This document shows positions 44,446-53,817 of a stretch of DNA of 64,000 nucleotides, in pieces; positions within the stretch are counted from its first letter, which is position 1; every line of letters starts with the position of its first letter. Both the position numbers and the translations under genes were made by a program. This stretch comes from Flavobacteriales bacterium (GTDB lineage: Bacteria; Bacteroidota; Bacteroidia; Flavobacteriales_E; Vicingaceae), in contig JABAZP010000006.1 in NCBI GenBank assembly GCA_018608405.1, forward strand, positions 1 to 64,000. The letters are read 5' to 3'. Below the pieces are notes generated by a model that saw only the letters and a program-made list of their open reading frames with translations, did not search any database and was not told where the DNA came from.

Positions 44446-45282
44446 ATGAAGATATATCCCATAGAAACAGGAAATTTTAAATTAGATGGCGGAGCAATGT
44501 TCGGTGTAGTTCCAAAGTCTATTTGGCAACGAACGAATCCTGCAGACAGCAGTAACATGTGCTCGTGGGCCTTGCGCTGCATGTTAATTGAAGAAGGCGA
44601 CCGTTTGATATTGATTGATAACGGAATGGGGCAGAAGCAGTCTGAAAAATTCTTTGGTTTTTATTACTTACACGGCGATGGAAGTTTAGAAGGTTCTCTG
44701 AAGAAAGCGGGATTTCATCCTGACGATATTACTGATGTGTTCCTTACACATTTGCATTTTGACCATTGTGGAGGTGGGGTAAAGTGGAATAAAGACAGAA
44801 CAGCCTACGAACCAACATTTAAAAATGCTATTTACTGGAGCAACAGAAAGCACTGGCAATGGGCAACTGTGCCAAATGATAGGGAGAAAGCATCCTTTTT
44901 AAAGGAAAATATTTCACCTATGGAAGAGTTTGGTCAGTTGAAATTTGTGGAAGACGGTTTCGAGGCTTTTGATATTTTTTATGCCGACGGTCACACAGAC
45001 GCTATGATGATTCCACTACTCAACTATCAAGGAAAGAAGATGGCTTTTATGGCAGATCTTTTGCCATCTGCAGGGCATATTCCAATGCCTTACGTTATGG
45101 GTTACGACACCCGACCGTTGTTAACTTTAGAAGATCGAAAGCGTTTTTACAAGAAAGCCATTGATGAAGATTTGTATTTATTTATGGAGCACGACGCTCA
45201 AAATGAAATAATTACCTTGAAAGATACGGAGAAAGGAGCAAGATTGAATGAAGTTTACACATTCAATGAGCTTTTCTCTTAG
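44446..45282 (+). CDS. MBL-fold metallo-hydrolase
   Basis: A 278-residue metallo-beta-lactamase-fold protein with the dinuclear zinc motif THLHFDHCGG (H102, H104, D106, H107), a later DGHTDAMM histidine and a third site near MADLLPSAGHIP. The layout resembles quorum-quenching lactonases (AHL lactonase family) but the substrate is unassigned. There is no signal peptide. TACCTTCG, a variant -7 box, lies 5 bases before the ATG, suggesting a nearly leaderless mRNA. Confidence 0.88.
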   Translation: MKIYPIETGNFKLDGGAMFGVVPKSIWQRTNPADSSNMCSWALRCMLIEEGDRLILIDNGMGQKQSEKFFGFYYLHGDGSLEGSLKKAGFHPDDITDVFLTHLHFDHCGGGVKWNKDRTAYEPTFKNAIYWSNRKHWQWATVPNDREKASFLKENISPMEEFGQLKFVEDGFEAFDIFYADGHTDAMMIPLLNYQGKKMAFMADLLPSAGHIPMPYVMGYDTRPLLTLEDRKRFYKKAIDEDLYLFMEHDAQNEIITLKDTEKGARLNEVYTFNELFS

Positions 45283-45359
45283 AAGGATGCTGATGAATGA
45301 TTAATCAGCAAATCAATAATAGATCAATCTTATTCTTCTTTTTAAGAAAGAGTGCAACC

Positions 45360-46718
45360 TTAGTCTTTTTGCAAATGCCCTGTCTGTGTTGGAGGTCTTT
45401 TTGGGTAAAACTTCTTTTTCACTTCGGTTTTAGGAGAATCAGCTTTCGCTCTATTTTGGTCTCCTTTTGGTTTGTTCTTTTTGAACGGTTTCTTCTTGCC
45501 AAATGGTTTTCTATTACCACTGCCATCACCACTTTTGTGGCGACTGTTATTTCCACCTCTTGAATTTCCAGGTTTATAAACCGGACCTTCGCCAATGTGC
45601 TCTGGATTCGGCAACTTCTCAACTTCCTTTTTAATCAGTTCTTCAATTTTTTGGAAGTCTTGCTGACCTCTGGAGTCAATGAAAGTCAATGCAGTTCCGG
45701 TTGATTTAGCACGAGCTGTTCTACCCACTCGGTGTACATAATCTTCAGGGTCATTTGGCACGTCATAATTAATAACCATATCAATGGAGTCAATATCTAT
45801 TCCGCGTGAAATAATATCTGTACCCACTAAAATTCTCAGTCTCTTGTTTCGGAACATTCGTAAAACTTCCTCTCGTTCATCTTGACTTAGGTTTGAGGAA
45901 ATTCCAGCAGCATCCATCTTTAATTTTTTCAAATCGCGAACAATGTCCTTTACGTTCGATTTTCTTGAAGTAAAAATGATAATACTGCTCAGGTCTTGTT
46001 TGTCTTTTAATAAGTGCTGTAATAATGGAATTTTTTGATTGTCGTGTGTATTATATGCCAGTTGGGTAATCCCTTCTGCAGTTGTTGAAATTGCAACGTT
46101 TACCTCCTCCGGTTGATTCATAATTGCCTTCGCTAAATTTCTAATTTTTGGAGGCATGGTGGCAGAGAACATGATATTTTGCCTGTTTTTTGGCAGGTAT
46201 TCCGAAATTTTTTGAATATCGTCTGAAAATCCCATGTCCATCATTCGATCTGCTTCATCTAATATGAAGTGTTCTAACTGATCAATTTTTACGTATTTCA
46301 AATTCAAATGAGATAGTAATCTACCTGGAGTAGCAACAATTAAATCAGCTCCTTGAGTTAACGCAGTCCGCTCAGCTTCAAAAGAAGATCCCGTACCTCC
46401 ACCATAAATTGCGATGGAAGATGTACCAATAAAGTAAGAGAAGCCTTCCATTTGCTGGTCAATTTGCATGGCCAATTCTCTTGTAGGTGCTAAAATAAGT
46501 GTGTTCAGCTTTCCTCCGCCAGATCGTTGAATCTTGTTCAAAATTGGCAATAGGAACGCAGCTGTTTTTCCAGTTCCTGTTTGAGCTACTGCAATTACAT
46601 CATTCCCTTTCTGAATAATCGGAATCGCTTGTTCTTGCACTGGGGTTGGTTCTTCGAAACGCATGGCATCTAAACCTTGAAGCATTTCTTCGGTAAAATC
46701 GAAGTCTTTAAATTTCAT
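45360..46718 (-). CDS. DEAD-box ATP-dependent RNA helicase (RhlE-like)
   Basis: A 452-residue helicase with all motifs: the Q motif (FEEPTPVQEQAIP), AQTGTGKTAA (I), PTRELAMQ (Ia), DEADRMMDMGF (II), SAT (III), and HRVGRTARAKSTG (VI). The C-terminal 75 residues are a basic, glycine- and lysine-rich tail (GGNNSRHKSGDG, KKPFKKNKPK) that should bind RNA. The RhlE class acts in ribosome assembly and RNA decay, often at low temperature. A TAAGTTTG box (46793-46786) lies upstream. Confidence 0.94.
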   Translation of the reverse strand: MKFKDFDFTEEMLQGLDAMRFEEPTPVQEQAIPIIQKGNDVIAVAQTGTGKTAAFLLPILNKIQRSGGGKLNTLILAPTRELAMQIDQQMEGFSYFIGTSSIAIYGGGTGSSFEAERTALTQGADLIVATPGRLLSHLNLKYVKIDQLEHFILDEADRMMDMGFSDDIQKISEYLPKNRQNIMFSATMPPKIRNLAKAIMNQPEEVNVAISTTAEGITQLAYNTHDNQKIPLLQHLLKDKQDLSSIIIFTSRKSNVKDIVRDLKKLKMDAAGISSNLSQDEREEVLRMFRNKRLRILVGTDIISRGIDIDSIDMVINYDVPNDPEDYVHRVGRTARAKSTGTALTFIDSRGQQDFQKIEELIKKEVEKLPNPEHIGEGPVYKPGNSRGGNNSRHKSGDGSGNRKPFGKKKPFKKNKPKGDQNRAKADSPKTEVKKKFYPKRPPTQTGHLQKD

Positions 46719-47049
46719 ATGTTGGTTTTTGTGAAAATAGAACCAACACTTTCTGTCTGTCGATTCCTAATTATACAAGTCGACGCAAACTTACTTAATT
46801 GTTATCTAGCGTTAGGTTATCTCACTTGGTAATCTAAAAAGAAAGGAGGTTCTCGAAATACTTGTTGCATGGTAAGTGTAGAATTGATTGTAGGAACGGC
46901 GGAATTTCCCTTTAATTTATAAAGCTAGACTTCTTATTGTATTTAGTTAAATTACGTGATAAGTAACCGGTTTAAATTTTAAGGATTAACATTATTCAAG
47001 TCTTTAATATTTGCCAAATTTTGAATTGTGTAAGAGTTGAATAGCATTT
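46719..47049. other. Gene-free stretch between the helicase and the PepSY-like gene
   Basis: This divergent gap contains a candidate -7 box for the helicase on the minus strand (TAAGTTTG, 46793-46786) and an AAGGAGGT string at 46843-46850 with no credible gene behind it. On the minus strand 46817-46930 is open and reads like a protein C-terminus (TLTMQQVFREPPFFLDYQ), but it is too short to call. Confidence 0.5.
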
Positions 47050-47631
47050 ATGCCAATGTTACGAGTAGTTATAATTGTTCAAATATTATTTTTTTCGGGA
47101 TTTGCATGTGCTCAAGAAAAAGTTGAAATCGAGCGGCGGATTTCTCCTAAAGTTGTGCCGGATAGTGCAAAGCGTTTTGTTTGTAAAATGTTTCCTAAAG
47201 CTAGAGTGAGATGGATTTTAGAAAAGAGCGGTACAGATGAAAAATTTGAAGCAAAAGTAAAGCTTGGTCGCGAGCGCATGAGTGTTGAGTTTTCGCGTGA
47301 TGGAGAATTTGAAGATGTAGAATCAACTATTCACTTTGACAAATTAGCAAGAGCTATTTCAGAAAATATCAGGTCTCAATTAGATCATGATTTTGACCGT
47401 TATCGAATCGTGAAAGTTCAACATCACTATTCTGGAGATAAAGAGCAAATAAATAGATTTTTCCATGATGGTGAAGCCGACTTCTCAGCGGTTTTGCAGT
47501 TTTACGAAATTTTAGTTTATGGGATTATTGAAAATCGTATAGGTTCGTATGTCTATGATTTTTCTACCGAAGGTAAGCTTGTAAGCCGTGTAAAAAACGC
47601 AGATCAAAATACAGATAACTTAGTGTTTTGA
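47050..47631 (+). CDS. Exported PepSY-like hypothetical protein
   Basis: A 193-residue protein with a signal peptide (about 1-22, ending FACAQ). The two halves resemble the PepSY-like (BLIP-fold) proteins of Bacteroidota: FVCKMFPKARVRWILE followed by FEAKVKLGRERMSVEFSRDGEF. These are periplasmic and of unknown role. Its stop overlaps the TTG start of the next, broken gene (TTGA), so they form a coupled pair. Confidence 0.72.
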   Translation: MPMLRVVIIVQILFFSGFACAQEKVEIERRISPKVVPDSAKRFVCKMFPKARVRWILEKSGTDEKFEAKVKLGRERMSVEFSRDGEFEDVESTIHFDKLARAISENIRSQLDHDFDRYRIVKVQHHYSGDKEQINRFFHDGEADFSAVLQFYEILVYGIIENRIGSYVYDFSTEGKLVSRVKNADQNTDNLVF

Positions 47632-48305
47632 AGAAGTCAGTCCTAATAATTTTTGCAGCAGTTTGGTGTGTTAATGTGCACTCTCAGGAGGGATCTGAAA
47701 ATCTCTTTAGTGGAGTAGTGAATGTCAATCATTCTCTTCAAATCAACAATCGGTAACAGCTGAAATCTGGTTTTGAAAGAAGATTACCTGTCGATCTTTC
47801 GAATAGTGCTTTTTTTTCAGGTACGGTGGTCGCACGAAATCATTTTACAGTTGGAGTTCAAAGAAAATTAAGTCCACTTTATTCGATTGCTGCAGGGGGA
47901 ATGTATCGAATATCAGAAAGCGGCAACAAGCAACGCTTGTTTCAGCAAATTGCCCACGTACAGCAGACATTAAGTCGGTTTAAAATTGCACACAGATTAA
48001 GGTTAGATGAGACTTTCTCGAATTTAGCACCTGAATACAGGATAAGATATAGGTTGGGAGCTGAACTACCGAGTAGGGGCTTTAGAGTAGACCCGGGTGA
48101 AACTTATGTTGCCTTTCTATCAGAGTTTCTAATGAAATATAAAGGAGATTCACAAATACCAGAATTGAGAATAACAACTCAGTTGGGATATTTATTTAAA
48201 GGAGGAAATAAAGGAGAGTTTTTGTTTGATGTTCTAATTCAAGATCCTGGAGCAAACTCTGAAAATTTATTTTTAATTGGACTTGGCTATTACTTTTCAA
48301 ATTGA
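47628..48305 (+). pseudogene. DUF2490-like outer-membrane protein with in-frame stop
   Basis: One frame runs from TTG 47628 (signal peptide KKSVLIIFAAVWCVNVHSQ) to the stop at 48305, broken only by TAA at codon 43 (47754-47756). Sequence on both sides is coherent: NVNHSLQINNR, stop, QLKSGFERRLPVDLS... The barrel motif IAHRLRLDETF...YRIRYRLGAELP and the final strand LFLIGLGYYFSN resemble DUF2490 proteins. Intact length would be about 225 residues. A CAA-to-TAA change is the simplest cause. Confidence 0.72.
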
Positions 48306-48342
48306 AATTGAGGATCTGATGATATAGTTGGATTTATTCCAT

Positions 48343-48374
48343 AAAAAAAGGCCTTGCAATTCAATCGCAAGGCC
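48343..48374 (-). terminator. Terminator of the YceI lipoprotein gene
   Basis: Arms GGCCTTGC (48350-48357) and GCAAGGCC (48367-48374) pair perfectly, and on the minus strand a T run (48349-48343) follows. It lies 22 bases after the yceI-like stop. Confidence 0.88.
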
Positions 48375-48395
48375 CTCTATTAAATGTTATGTTCC

Positions 48396-49031
48396 TTACA
48401 TCTTTAAATCGATAGTCAACTCAATATCATCAGATAAAACAAAATCTTTTGCTCCGGTAGAAAAAGCAACATTGTATTTTTGTCTGTCAAATGTCAAAGA
48501 ACCTACTGCAGTTCCTGCTTCAGTATCAATGGCTACGTCATTGATTGTTTCAGTATTTGTAATACCTCTAACAGTTAAGTCTCCTGTCACAGTCATTGCA
48601 GCTGCATCAGCACTCTTAATCACGAAAGAAGCAGTTGGAAATGAATCTGTCATGAAGAAATCACCTGAACTCAAGTGTCCAACTAATTTTTCAGCAGGCT
48701 GATCTTCGGTGTAGTTAGAATCTAATGGGTTCATTGAGGTTAAATCTACGGTAAAGTTTCCTCCAACAATTTCATCACCTTTTAAGGTAAGAGATCCTTC
48801 AGTTACTTTTACTGTTCCGTTGTGAGATTTGATACCTCCAACAATTTGTCCCATCCACATCACGCTACTTTCGCTAGTGTTTACATTAACAGTTTCTTCA
48901 GTTGTTACATCTTCTACAGTTTCAACAGCAGCTTCTTCTGTTACTTCGTTTGATTTGTCTGCGGCACCGCCACAAGCTACCATAGTTGCAATTGCAATTA
49001 GGCTTAATACAGGTTTAAATAATTTTTTCAT
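48396..49031 (-). CDS. YceI family lipoprotein
   Basis: A 211-residue lipoprotein (MKKLFKPVLSLIAIATMVAC, lipobox cysteine at 20) with an acidic, threonine- and glutamate-rich linker (about 30-50). It then has a YceI lipocalin-like barrel: VMWMGQIVGGIKSHNGTVKV, FTVDLTSMNPLD, HLSSGDFFMTDSFPTASFVI. YceI proteins bind polyisoprenoid lipids. It is transcribed alone. Low complexity of the linker is normal for surface lipoproteins. Confidence 0.92.
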   Translation of the reverse strand: MKKLFKPVLSLIAIATMVACGGAADKSNEVTEEAAVETVEDVTTEETVNVNTSESSVMWMGQIVGGIKSHNGTVKVTEGSLTLKGDEIVGGNFTVDLTSMNPLDSNYTEDQPAEKLVGHLSSGDFFMTDSFPTASFVIKSADAAAMTVTGDLTVRGITNTETINDVAIDTEAGTAVGSLTFDRQKYNVAFSTGAKDFVLSDDIELTIDLKM

Positions 49032-49320
49032 TTTGTTTTTGTTGAAGTTAGTTTTTGCGAAAGTACATTATTTTTTACAATTAGATGTATATACATGGAA
49101 ATTTAAATTATTTTAATAGATTCACATTGAGGTAAATATAATTTCACCTTGCTTCGCGAACTTCTGTGTCACCGGATTGATACGCATGGAACTAGCAAAT
49201 AAATCAGTTTGAAAGTGCAAGGAATGTGATCAGTTCGTTTATTTTACCTGCTTCTTCTTAATAAACGAGTAGAGTAGAAGCGTTGAAATATGAACTAGGA
49301 AGATTCAGTATTGGCTGGTC

Positions 49321-49848
49321 TTAAATCAATTTATGTTTTTGATTATACTCCTTAATGGTTTCGTTAAGTTGTTTGAAATCCAACATTCCTTTTACATCCA
49401 TTAAATGCTGTGCTATTGCCATGGAGCGGTTAATTTTTATGTCAGTGTTTTTAATTTTATTCACCAAGTGGATTAAGTTGCGCTGTTTGCCCGGTGTTAA
49501 GGCTTGAAAATAATTGAAAACAGCGGCATCACTAAAAATTACAGCTTCAAATTCTTCCGAAATTGGCGTGCCATAAGTAGAAGTGTCTTTTTCAAGCTCA
49601 ATTGTAACCACATCGCCTACTTGGATATTAAGTTCTTTCACTATGCTTTTATTAAGCTTAATAAATGGCCCTTTAGGTGAAGGCATAATGGCGCAATGAT
49701 TCTTTACGGAATGATTGAATGTTGCAACAACTCGTTTGTTTTTTCCTTCTGTAAAGTTGTCAGCAACATTTTTAGGAATCCTAAAGTGAAATCCCCAAAG
49801 GTTCGAGTGTTTGTCTTCAAGAGGAAGTTTTAGGCTGACTTTTTTCAT
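49321..49848 (-). CDS. DUF1905 / YdeI-like domain protein
   Basis: A 175-residue cytosolic protein. The N-terminal DUF1905 beta-barrel (about 1-95: FRIPKNVADNFTEGKNKRVVATFN, GDVVTIELEKDTS) is followed by a bacteriocin-protection/YdeI-type helical part (FNYFQALTPGKQRNLIHLVNKIKN). The family is widespread and poorly characterised. It stands alone, divergent from the DUF2461 gene. Confidence 0.83.
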   Translation of the reverse strand: MKKVSLKLPLEDKHSNLWGFHFRIPKNVADNFTEGKNKRVVATFNHSVKNHCAIMPSPKGPFIKLNKSIVKELNIQVGDVVTIELEKDTSTYGTPISEEFEAVIFSDAAVFNYFQALTPGKQRNLIHLVNKIKNTDIKINRSMAIAQHLMDVKGMLDFKQLNETIKEYNQKHKLI

Positions 49849-49967
49849 AGGATTCTTTCAAATAAGCTACATTTTATGTACCAAAGGTAGATTAAAAACT
49901 ACCGTGACTTACCAACATTTGCTCCGCTCAAATGTATTATTTTCACAAGAACAAATAAATCTAATTT

Positions 49968-50651
49968 ATGGCAAATATTACCACCTTAACTTTCGAGTTT
50001 CTCAAGGAATTAGCTAAAAATAATAATCGTGATTGGTTTGCAGAAAACAAGTCGTGTTATGAGAAATCGCATGAAGAAATGTATAAGTTTGCTGAAAATC
50101 TGCTCAGTAAGATGTCTGAATTTGATACTATTTCGACTCCAAGTGGTAAAAAGAGTTTGTATAGAATTTACAGAGACGTTCGGTTTTCCAAAAACAAGGA
50201 TCCCTATAAAATAAATCGAAGTGGTTCTTTTTCAAGAGAAGGAGCCGATAAGAGAGGTGGGTATTATTATCATATAGCTCCTGGAAATTCATTCATCGGA
50301 GGAGGTTTTTTTCAGCCCAACTCGGAAGATTTGAATTTACTTCGCAAGCAAATTGAAATGGATGCAACTCCGTTGCGAGAAGTTTTAGAGAATGGAAAGT
50401 TTAAAAAGTATTATCATCAATTGCTAGGTGAACAGTTGAAAACAGCTCCAAGAGGTTTTGACAAAGAAGACCCCAATATTGATTTACTTCGGTATAAGAG
50501 TTTCTATGTAATGCATGAGTTTACAGACCAAGAAGTACTTCAAGCTAATTTTGAGGATAAGGTAATTGAAGGTTTCAAAATGCTACAAGACTTTTTTGAT
50601 GTGATGACCTCGTATTTAACTACCAACTTGAATGGTGAGTCCACTATTTAG
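49968..50651 (+). CDS. DUF2461 (TIGR02453) family protein
   Basis: A 227-residue protein of the DUF2461/TIGR02453 family: NNNRDWFAENKSCYEKSHEE near the start, YRIYRDVRFSKNKDPYK, then GYYYHIAPGNSFIGGGFFQP. It has no signal peptide. The function of the family is unknown. It precedes the paa operon on the same strand, but the operon has its own promoter, so linkage is probably incidental. Confidence 0.9.
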   Translation: MANITTLTFEFLKELAKNNNRDWFAENKSCYEKSHEEMYKFAENLLSKMSEFDTISTPSGKKSLYRIYRDVRFSKNKDPYKINRSGSFSREGADKRGGYYYHIAPGNSFIGGGFFQPNSEDLNLLRKQIEMDATPLREVLENGKFKKYYHQLLGEQLKTAPRGFDKEDPNIDLLRYKSFYVMHEFTDQEVLQANFEDKVIEGFKMLQDFFDVMTSYLTTNLNGESTI

Positions 50652-50676
50652 AAACACTTAAAACTGATAAATATCA

Positions 50677-50706
50677 TTTGAGGAAGAACATCTTTAATTA
50701 TCTTTG
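50677..50706 (+). promoter_or_regulatory. Consensus Bacteroidota promoter of the paa operon
   Basis: TTTG (50677-50680), 18 bases, then TATCTTTG (50699-50706): a full match to the -33/-7 promoter known from Bacteroides and Flavobacterium. It lies 21 bases before paaE. A TTG inside the -7 box opens the same reading frame but cannot be the real start. Confidence 0.7.
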
Positions 50707-50727
50707 TTAAGTACTATAACAATAACT

Positions 50728-51795
50728 ATGTCTCAACAGTTTTATCCCATTCAAGTAAGTGATATTTATAAAACAACTGCCGACTGTTCAGTTGTTACTT
50801 TTGAAATAGCTGATGAATTAAAAGAGACTTTTGCTTATAAGCAGGGCCAGTATTTGACGTTGAAAGCGGTCATCAATGGCGAAGAAGTTCGCAGATCTTA
50901 TTCATTATGTAGCAGTCCGATTGATAATCAATGGCAAGTTGCTGTAAAAAAGATTGAGGACGGACGTTTTTCCACTTTCGTTAACGATAAACTCAAAGCG
51001 GGAGATATAATTGAGGTGATGCCACCTAATGGTCGTTTTTTTACCGAGGTAGATCGAAAGAAAAAGAAATGCTATGTTGCGTTCGCAGCAGGTAGCGGTA
51101 TTACTCCTATTCACTCCATCATAAAAACACACCTAAATCAAGAGCCTGAATCAACTTTCAGTTTGTTTTATTTAAATCAATCTGTGCAGTCCATGATTTT
51201 GCGAGAGGAGGTAGAGGGATTAAAAAACCAATTTCTAGGGCGTTATGAGTTATATCACTTTTTGACAAAAGAGATGAGAGATGCTCCTTTGTTTAATGGT
51301 CGCTTTACAGAAGAGAAACTCCGAACTATTTCAGAAAAAATAATTGACTTTGACTCTGTTGATGAGTTTTTTATTTGCGGACCTACCGAAATGATTTTTA
51401 TGATTCGAGACTTTTTATATGAGCAAGGGGTCGACGAATCCAAAGTTCACTTTGAGTTATTTGGCACGCCTACCAAAGGTGGGAAAAAGAAAGTGTACGA
51501 TACGAACAACAAGGACGTTTCAGACGTTTCAGTTATAACTAATGGAGTGCAAATTTCATTTACTATGTCTCAGAATGGTGAAAACATTTTGGACGCAGCT
51601 CTTAGAAATAATGCTGATTTACCCTTTGCTTGCAAAGGTGGAGTGTGTTGCACATGCAGAGCCAAATTGGTAGAAGGTGATGCACCAATGAATCTAAATT
51701 ATGCTTTAGAGAAAGAAGAAGTAGAACAAGGATATATATTAACTTGCCAAGCCATACCAAAGTCAAGTAAAATTGTAGTCGATTTCGACAGTTAA
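50728..51795 (+). CDS. paaE: Phenylacetyl-CoA epoxidase reductase subunit PaaE
   Basis: Passes electrons from NADPH to the di-iron oxygenase. The 355-residue protein has an FAD-binding domain (RRSYSLCSSP, about 55-65), an NAD(P)-binding domain (AAGSGITPIHSII, then FFICGPTEMI) and a C-terminal plant-type [2Fe-2S] domain with CKGGVCCTC and a late ILTCQ cysteine. All four cluster cysteines are present. ATG 50728 is used because the longer TTG-opened frame starts within the promoter. paaA follows after 13 bases. Confidence 0.94.
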   Translation: MSQQFYPIQVSDIYKTTADCSVVTFEIADELKETFAYKQGQYLTLKAVINGEEVRRSYSLCSSPIDNQWQVAVKKIEDGRFSTFVNDKLKAGDIIEVMPPNGRFFTEVDRKKKKCYVAFAAGSGITPIHSIIKTHLNQEPESTFSLFYLNQSVQSMILREEVEGLKNQFLGRYELYHFLTKEMRDAPLFNGRFTEEKLRTISEKIIDFDSVDEFFICGPTEMIFMIRDFLYEQGVDESKVHFELFGTPTKGGKKKVYDTNNKDVSDVSVITNGVQISFTMSQNGENILDAALRNNADLPFACKGGVCCTCRAKLVEGDAPMNLNYALEKEEVEQGYILTCQAIPKSSKIVVDFDS

Positions 51796-51808
51796 AGAAT
51801 TTTAAGTT

Positions 51809-52762
51809 ATGGAAAACAAAACATTAAGTTTAGAAGAACAATTTCAAAACCGAATTGATAGCGGTGAAAATATTGAAGCGAAAGATTGGATGCCAGAGAA
51901 ATATCGCAAAACGCATATCCGTCAGATTTCTCAGCATGCTCACTCCGAAGTGGTAGGTATGTTGCCTGAGGGAAATTGGATTTCTAGAGCTCCTTCTTTG
52001 AGACGAAAAGTGGCGCTATTGGCAAAAGTACAGGATGAAGCAGGACATGGATTGTATTTATACAGTGCGGCTGAAACATTGGGAATTAGTAGAGAGGAGT
52101 TGAATGAGCAATTAAATTCAGGGCGCGCGAAGTATTCGAGTATTTTTAATTATCCTACTATCTCTTGGGCAGATATGGGAGCTGTAGGTTGGTTAGTTGA
52201 TGGTGCAGCAATTATTAACCAAGTAATGCTAACCAAGACTTCTTATGGACCATATGCTAGAGCGATGGTTCGTATTTGTAAAGAGGAAAGTTTCCACCAA
52301 AGACAAGGGTATGAAATTATGCTATCCTTGTGTAATGGAACGGAAGCTCAAAAAGCGATGGCCCAAGATGCATTGAACAGATGGTGGTGGCCAAGTATGA
52401 TGATGTTTGGACCGAGAGATGAGGATTCTCCGAATACAGAGCAATCCATGAAGTGGAAAATAAAAAAGAAAACCAACGATGAGTTGCGTCAGCAGTTTGT
52501 TGATCAGACAGTTCCACAAGCTGAGATTTTAGGTCTTACTATTCCTGATAAAGATTTGAAATGGAACGAGGAAAGAGGTCATTATGATTTTGGAACCATT
52601 GACTGGGATGAATTTTGGGATGTGGTAAAAGGGAATGGTTTGATGAATGAGAAGCGTTTGAAGGATAGAAATGAAGCTTGGGATGAAGGTAAATGGGTAA
52701 GAGATGCAGCTTCAGCTTATGCCGATAAACAGGCAGAAAAAAGAGCAAAGAAAACAGCATAA
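51809..52762 (+). CDS. paaA: Phenylacetyl-CoA epoxidase catalytic subunit PaaA
   Basis: Di-iron oxygenase subunit that forms the 1,2-epoxide of phenylacetyl-CoA. The 317-residue protein has ferritin-like iron-binding helices: [20 protein letters not shown] (ExxH near residue 75) and [14 protein letters not shown] (ExxH near 160). Length and motifs are typical. It is second in the five-gene paaEABCD operon. Confidence 0.96.
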   Translation: MENKTLSLEEQFQNRIDSGENIEAKDWMPEKYRKTHIRQISQHAHSEVVGMLPEGNWISRAPSLRRKVALLAKVQDEAGHGLYLYSAAETLGISREELNEQLNSGRAKYSSIFNYPTISWADMGAVGWLVDGAAIINQVMLTKTSYGPYARAMVRICKEESFHQRQGYEIMLSLCNGTEAQKAMAQDALNRWWWPSMMMFGPRDEDSPNTEQSMKWKIKKKTNDELRQQFVDQTVPQAEILGLTIPDKDLKWNEERGHYDFGTIDWDEFWDVVKGNGLMNEKRLKDRNEAWDEGKWVRDAASAYADKQAEKRAKKTA

Positions 52763-52772
52763 ATCAAATAAT

Positions 52773-53057
52773 ATGAATAAAGAATGGCCCATTTGGGAAA
52801 TATTTATCAGAAGTAAGAACGGTCTAGAGCATCGTCATTGTGGTAGTTTGCATGCAGCAGATGAAGATATGGCAATTCAAAATGCCAGAGACGTTTATAC
52901 GAGAAGACAAGAAGGTGTTAGTATTTGGGTTGTTGAATCTAAACATATAACCGCTTCTAATCCTGAGAAAAATGGTGAAATGTTTGAGCCTGCTGCCGAT
53001 AAGGTATACCGTCATCCAACATTTTACGAATTACCTGATGAAATAAAGCACATGTAA
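52773..53057 (+). CDS. paaB: Phenylacetyl-CoA epoxidase structural subunit PaaB
   Basis: Small bridging subunit of the epoxidase complex, 94 residues. The family N-terminus WPIWEIFIRSKNGLEHRHCG is followed by GSLHAADEDMAIQNARDVYTRR. ATG 52773 is chosen because it starts directly before this conserved block, 10 bases after the paaA stop; the frame is open further upstream within paaA. Confidence 0.94.
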   Translation: MNKEWPIWEIFIRSKNGLEHRHCGSLHAADEDMAIQNARDVYTRRQEGVSIWVVESKHITASNPEKNGEMFEPAADKVYRHPTFYELPDEIKHM

Positions 53058-53060
53058 TTT

Positions 53061-53816
53061 ATGTTACACGAAAAACTATACGACTACTTATTACACTTGG
53101 GCGACAACTCCATGATTTTGGGTCAACGCTTAGGAGAGCTATGTGGTCATGGACCTGAGTTGGAAACAGACATCGCCTTAACCAATATTTCTTTAGATCT
53201 TTTTGGACAGGTTAGAAATTATTTTCAAGCTGCAGCTCAGATAAAAGGAGGGGATGCAACGGAAGACAGTGTGGCCATGCTGAGGTATGAGCACGAATAC
53301 AAAAATACTTACCTAGTAGAGCAGCCAAATGAAGACTTTGCTCATGTTATTGTCCGTCAGTTCTTTTTTGATGTGTATCATCAATTAATCTTGAACGAAT
53401 TGATGAACAGTAAGAACGAAACACTGGTTGCCATAGCTAAAAAGTCAATCAAGGAAGTCGACTATCACGTAGATTTTTCATCCACTTGGGTGAAACGACT
53501 AGGAGATGGGACTGAAGAAAGCCATGAAAAAGCACAAACAGCTGTAAGTACCTTGTGGAGGTATAGCATGGAACTTTTCAAAGCTACAGAAACGGAGTCT
53601 TGGGCAGCAGAAAGTAGAGTAGGTCCTGATTTAGATCAGCTAAAGTCAGTTTATTTAGAGCGAGTTAGTTCGATACTAAAAGAAGCTACCCTGAGCTTAC
53701 CTGAAGAAACTGTTTTTCAATATGGTGCTAAAACCGGAAGGCATTCAGAGAATATGGGTTACATTTTGGCTGAATTCCAGTACATGCAACGGGCCTATCC
53801 AAATATGAAATGGTAA
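53061..53816 (+). CDS. paaC: Phenylacetyl-CoA epoxidase subunit PaaC
   Basis: A ferritin-like, catalytically silent partner of PaaA, 251 residues. LGDNSMILGQRLGELCGHGPELETDIALTN is the conserved N-terminal helix, followed by FDVYHQLILNELM and KEVDYHVDFSSTWVKRLGDGTEESH. It starts 3 bases after paaB and ends 1 base before the GTG start of paaD. Confidence 0.95.
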   Translation: MLHEKLYDYLLHLGDNSMILGQRLGELCGHGPELETDIALTNISLDLFGQVRNYFQAAAQIKGGDATEDSVAMLRYEHEYKNTYLVEQPNEDFAHVIVRQFFFDVYHQLILNELMNSKNETLVAIAKKSIKEVDYHVDFSSTWVKRLGDGTEESHEKAQTAVSTLWRYSMELFKATETESWAAESRVGPDLDQLKSVYLERVSSILKEATLSLPEETVFQYGAKTGRHSENMGYILAEFQYMQRAYPNMKW

Positions 53817-53817
53817 G

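Noticed and set aside
45297-45563. Plus-strand frame opposite the helicase tail
   Set aside because: It mirrors the repetitive lysine/glycine-rich tail of the helicase and has no features of its own.
46843-46850. AAGGAGGT, a perfect Shine-Dalgarno-like string
   Set aside because: The next ATG opens only 16 codons, and Bacteroidota rarely use this signal; it is taken as chance in a gap.
19999-48305. Stop-codon reassignment or selenocysteine-type recoding to explain interrupted genes
   Set aside because: The interruptions use both TAA and TAG, and others are frameshifts; many normal genes here end with the same codons.
48328-48702. Plus-strand serine/valine-rich frame opposite the YceI lipoprotein
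   Set aside because: Composition is that of an antisense shadow of a threonine-rich gene, and it covers the terminator.
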